Source: Longimicrobiales bacterium | GTDB lineage: Bacteria > Gemmatimonadota > Gemmatimonadetes > Longimicrobiales > RSA9 | Length of the DNA stretch: 64,000 nucleotides | Assembly (NCBI GenBank): GCA_035461765.1 | Contig: DATHUY010000149.1 | Span: 41,046-105,045, forward strand | Reading direction: 5' to 3' | Shown: positions 63,149 through 64,000 of the stretch, piece by piece | Layout of the letters: every line of letters starts with the position of its first letter | Position numbering within the stretch: position 1 is the stretch's first letter | Notes under the pieces: model-generated | Databases searched by the model: none | The model's input: only the letters and a program-made list of their open reading frames with translations | Told to the model about the DNA's origin: nothing | Program-made: the position numbers and the translations under genes

Positions 63149-63271
63149 TGACGTCGCCGCACCTCGATCGCGTAGTTCGTCAGTCGGATACGCACGTCGG
63201 CCGCCGGCGCCGTGGCGTTGGCGGGACGGAGAATTCAGTCGCGGGGCCCCGGGTGCTTCCGTGGAGGCGCC

Positions 63272-64000
63272 TCACCTCTGACGCCGCATCGCCTCGGCCG
63301 TCGTTTCCAGCCACTCGATGAGGACGGAGTGCGCATAGGTGTGCTGACTTTGGTCCTTCAGCCACCACATCAGGCTGTTCGCGCCGCCCCCGTTCTTCAG
63401 AGGATGATCCGGATATCGATAGCCGTCCCAGTGGACATCCAGCCGACCGATCAGGGATAGGCGGGTCGTTTCGAGCGCGCGGACCTCTTCTGCCATTGTC
63501 TGCAGACGGTCGATCGCCATGCCGCTGTTCCCACGGCTGCGATCGGCTTCGGCCGCGGCGATGGCATGCGTCACCGCCGCGGGCAGGGCGCGCCTGCGCC
63601 CGAGGAACTCCAGAAGCTCGGCGAGCAGGACGTACGATTCGTAGGCATCCTCGTTTCGTTGCACGGCAGCGCGCTGGCTGCGGACAGCGTGGGCAAGCCC
63701 CGTTGTACGAGTCAGATACGATACGTCGCGCGCGCGGTTCTCGGGCGTGAGCCGTATTGCGAACGATGCAGAATCGCTCCAGAAAGTGGCCAGCAGGTCT
63801 TCGCGGGAACTTTCAATGCCGGCGAGCCGGACGAACGCGGAGACGAGCGCCGGGTCTTCCGATCCGAAGTACGAAGAGGTGAATCGTGACATCGCGTCGG
63901 AGAGCGCGACTGCCGCCGTGTCCTGCATGAGATACGAAGCGTATGCAATGGCGTGCGGGAGAACGCCGGACGGATAGCGCTGAGGCAGCCACGCCGTCAC
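63272..64000 (-). CDS. C-terminal part of an unidentified helical protein (runs off window)
   Basis: At least 242 residues, continuing past the window end. Mostly helical: SSYFGSEDPALVSAFVRLAGIESSREDLLATFW, then LLEFLGRRRALPAAVTHAIAAAEADRSRGNSGMAIDRLQTMAEEVRAL, and an aromatic C terminus (LDVHWDGYRYPDHPLKNGGGANSLMWWLKDQSQ). I do not recognise a family; the ending might be the accessory domain of a larger enzyme. A truncated 93%-identical copy of the middle lies at 56335-56543. Confidence 0.8.
   Translation of the reverse strand: MTAWLPQRYPSGVLPHAIAYASYLMQDTAAVALSDAMSRFTSSYFGSEDPALVSAFVRLAGIESSREDLLATFWSDSASFAIRLTPENRARDVSYLTRTTGLAHAVRSQRAAVQRNEDAYESYVLLAELLEFLGRRRALPAAVTHAIAAAEADRSRGNSGMAIDRLQTMAEEVRALETTRLSLIGRLDVHWDGYRYPDHPLKNGGGANSLMWWLKDQSQHTYAHSVLIEWLETTAEAMRRQR

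Overview
The window is GC-rich, densely packed bacterial DNA from a Gram-negative-type organism. It encodes many outer-membrane and lipoprotein components, TolC-type efflux channels, c-type cytochromes and sigma-54-type regulation. Gene content (MacA-like and heavy-metal RND pumps, a SUV3-like helicase, AbgT carriers, nor genes, many lipoproteins with an AC or SC lipobox) would fit Gemmatimonadota or a neighbouring phylum. That placement is an inference from style, since no rRNA or universal marker gene lies here. I recognised no tRNA, rRNA, CRISPR array, phage module or insertion sequence.

Layout. 0-4.8 kb: a minus-strand MacA-MacB-TolC type export operon (adaptor, ATPase, permease, outer-membrane channel), divergent from a cysteine synthase across a region with a paired palindrome. 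5-9.4 kb: a two-domain VOC protein, an AbgT transporter, an FMN reductase and a 57-residue hydrophilic protein. 9.4-19.5 kb: a SUV3-like helicase, three envelope proteins of unknown role, small proteins, RecX, a YiiD-type thioesterase, an MltD-like transglycosylase and an ABC-F ATPase. 19.5-22.1 kb: an OsmC protein and a CPBP-like membrane protein, with intergenic repeats.

22.2-28.6 kb is the most distinctive block. Five tightly overlapping plus-strand genes encode a NtrB-like kinase, a NtrC-like sigma-54 activator, an 11-CxxCH cytochrome with a C-terminal anchor, a b-type cytochrome membrane subunit and a 13-CxxCH lipoprotein. Together they look like a regulated quinol-to-periplasm electron conduit with 24 predicted c-hemes. 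28.6-34 kb holds a tandem universal stress protein, an atypical acyl-CoA dehydrogenase coupled to an orphan histidine kinase, and an AlkA-type glycosylase.

34.2-39.5 kb is a nitric oxide reductase operon: a small membrane protein, a two-heme NorC, NorB, NorQ and NorD. 39.7-46.2 kb holds secreted or lipoprotein genes and a GH15 hydrolase. 46.3-52.7 kb is a heavy-metal type RND efflux operon (small His-rich protein, TolC, adaptor, CusA/CzcA-like pump). 52.7-56.3 kb: a GAF histidine kinase divergent from a two-gene unit encoding a 148-residue protein and a double-domain KaiC-like ATPase. 56.6-59.5 kb: a YtrA-type GntR regulator with an ABC ATPase and permease, apparently from a leaderless, self-operated promoter. 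59.8-63.1 kb: a second AbgT carrier and a cation/proton antiporter. The window ends inside an unidentified helical protein gene, a decayed piece of which is also present 7 kb upstream at 56.3 kb.

The themes are export and metal efflux, respiratory electron transfer with nitric oxide detoxification, and signal transduction. Starts were chosen from ribosome-binding sites and overlaps. Functions are from recognised motifs only; no searches were run.
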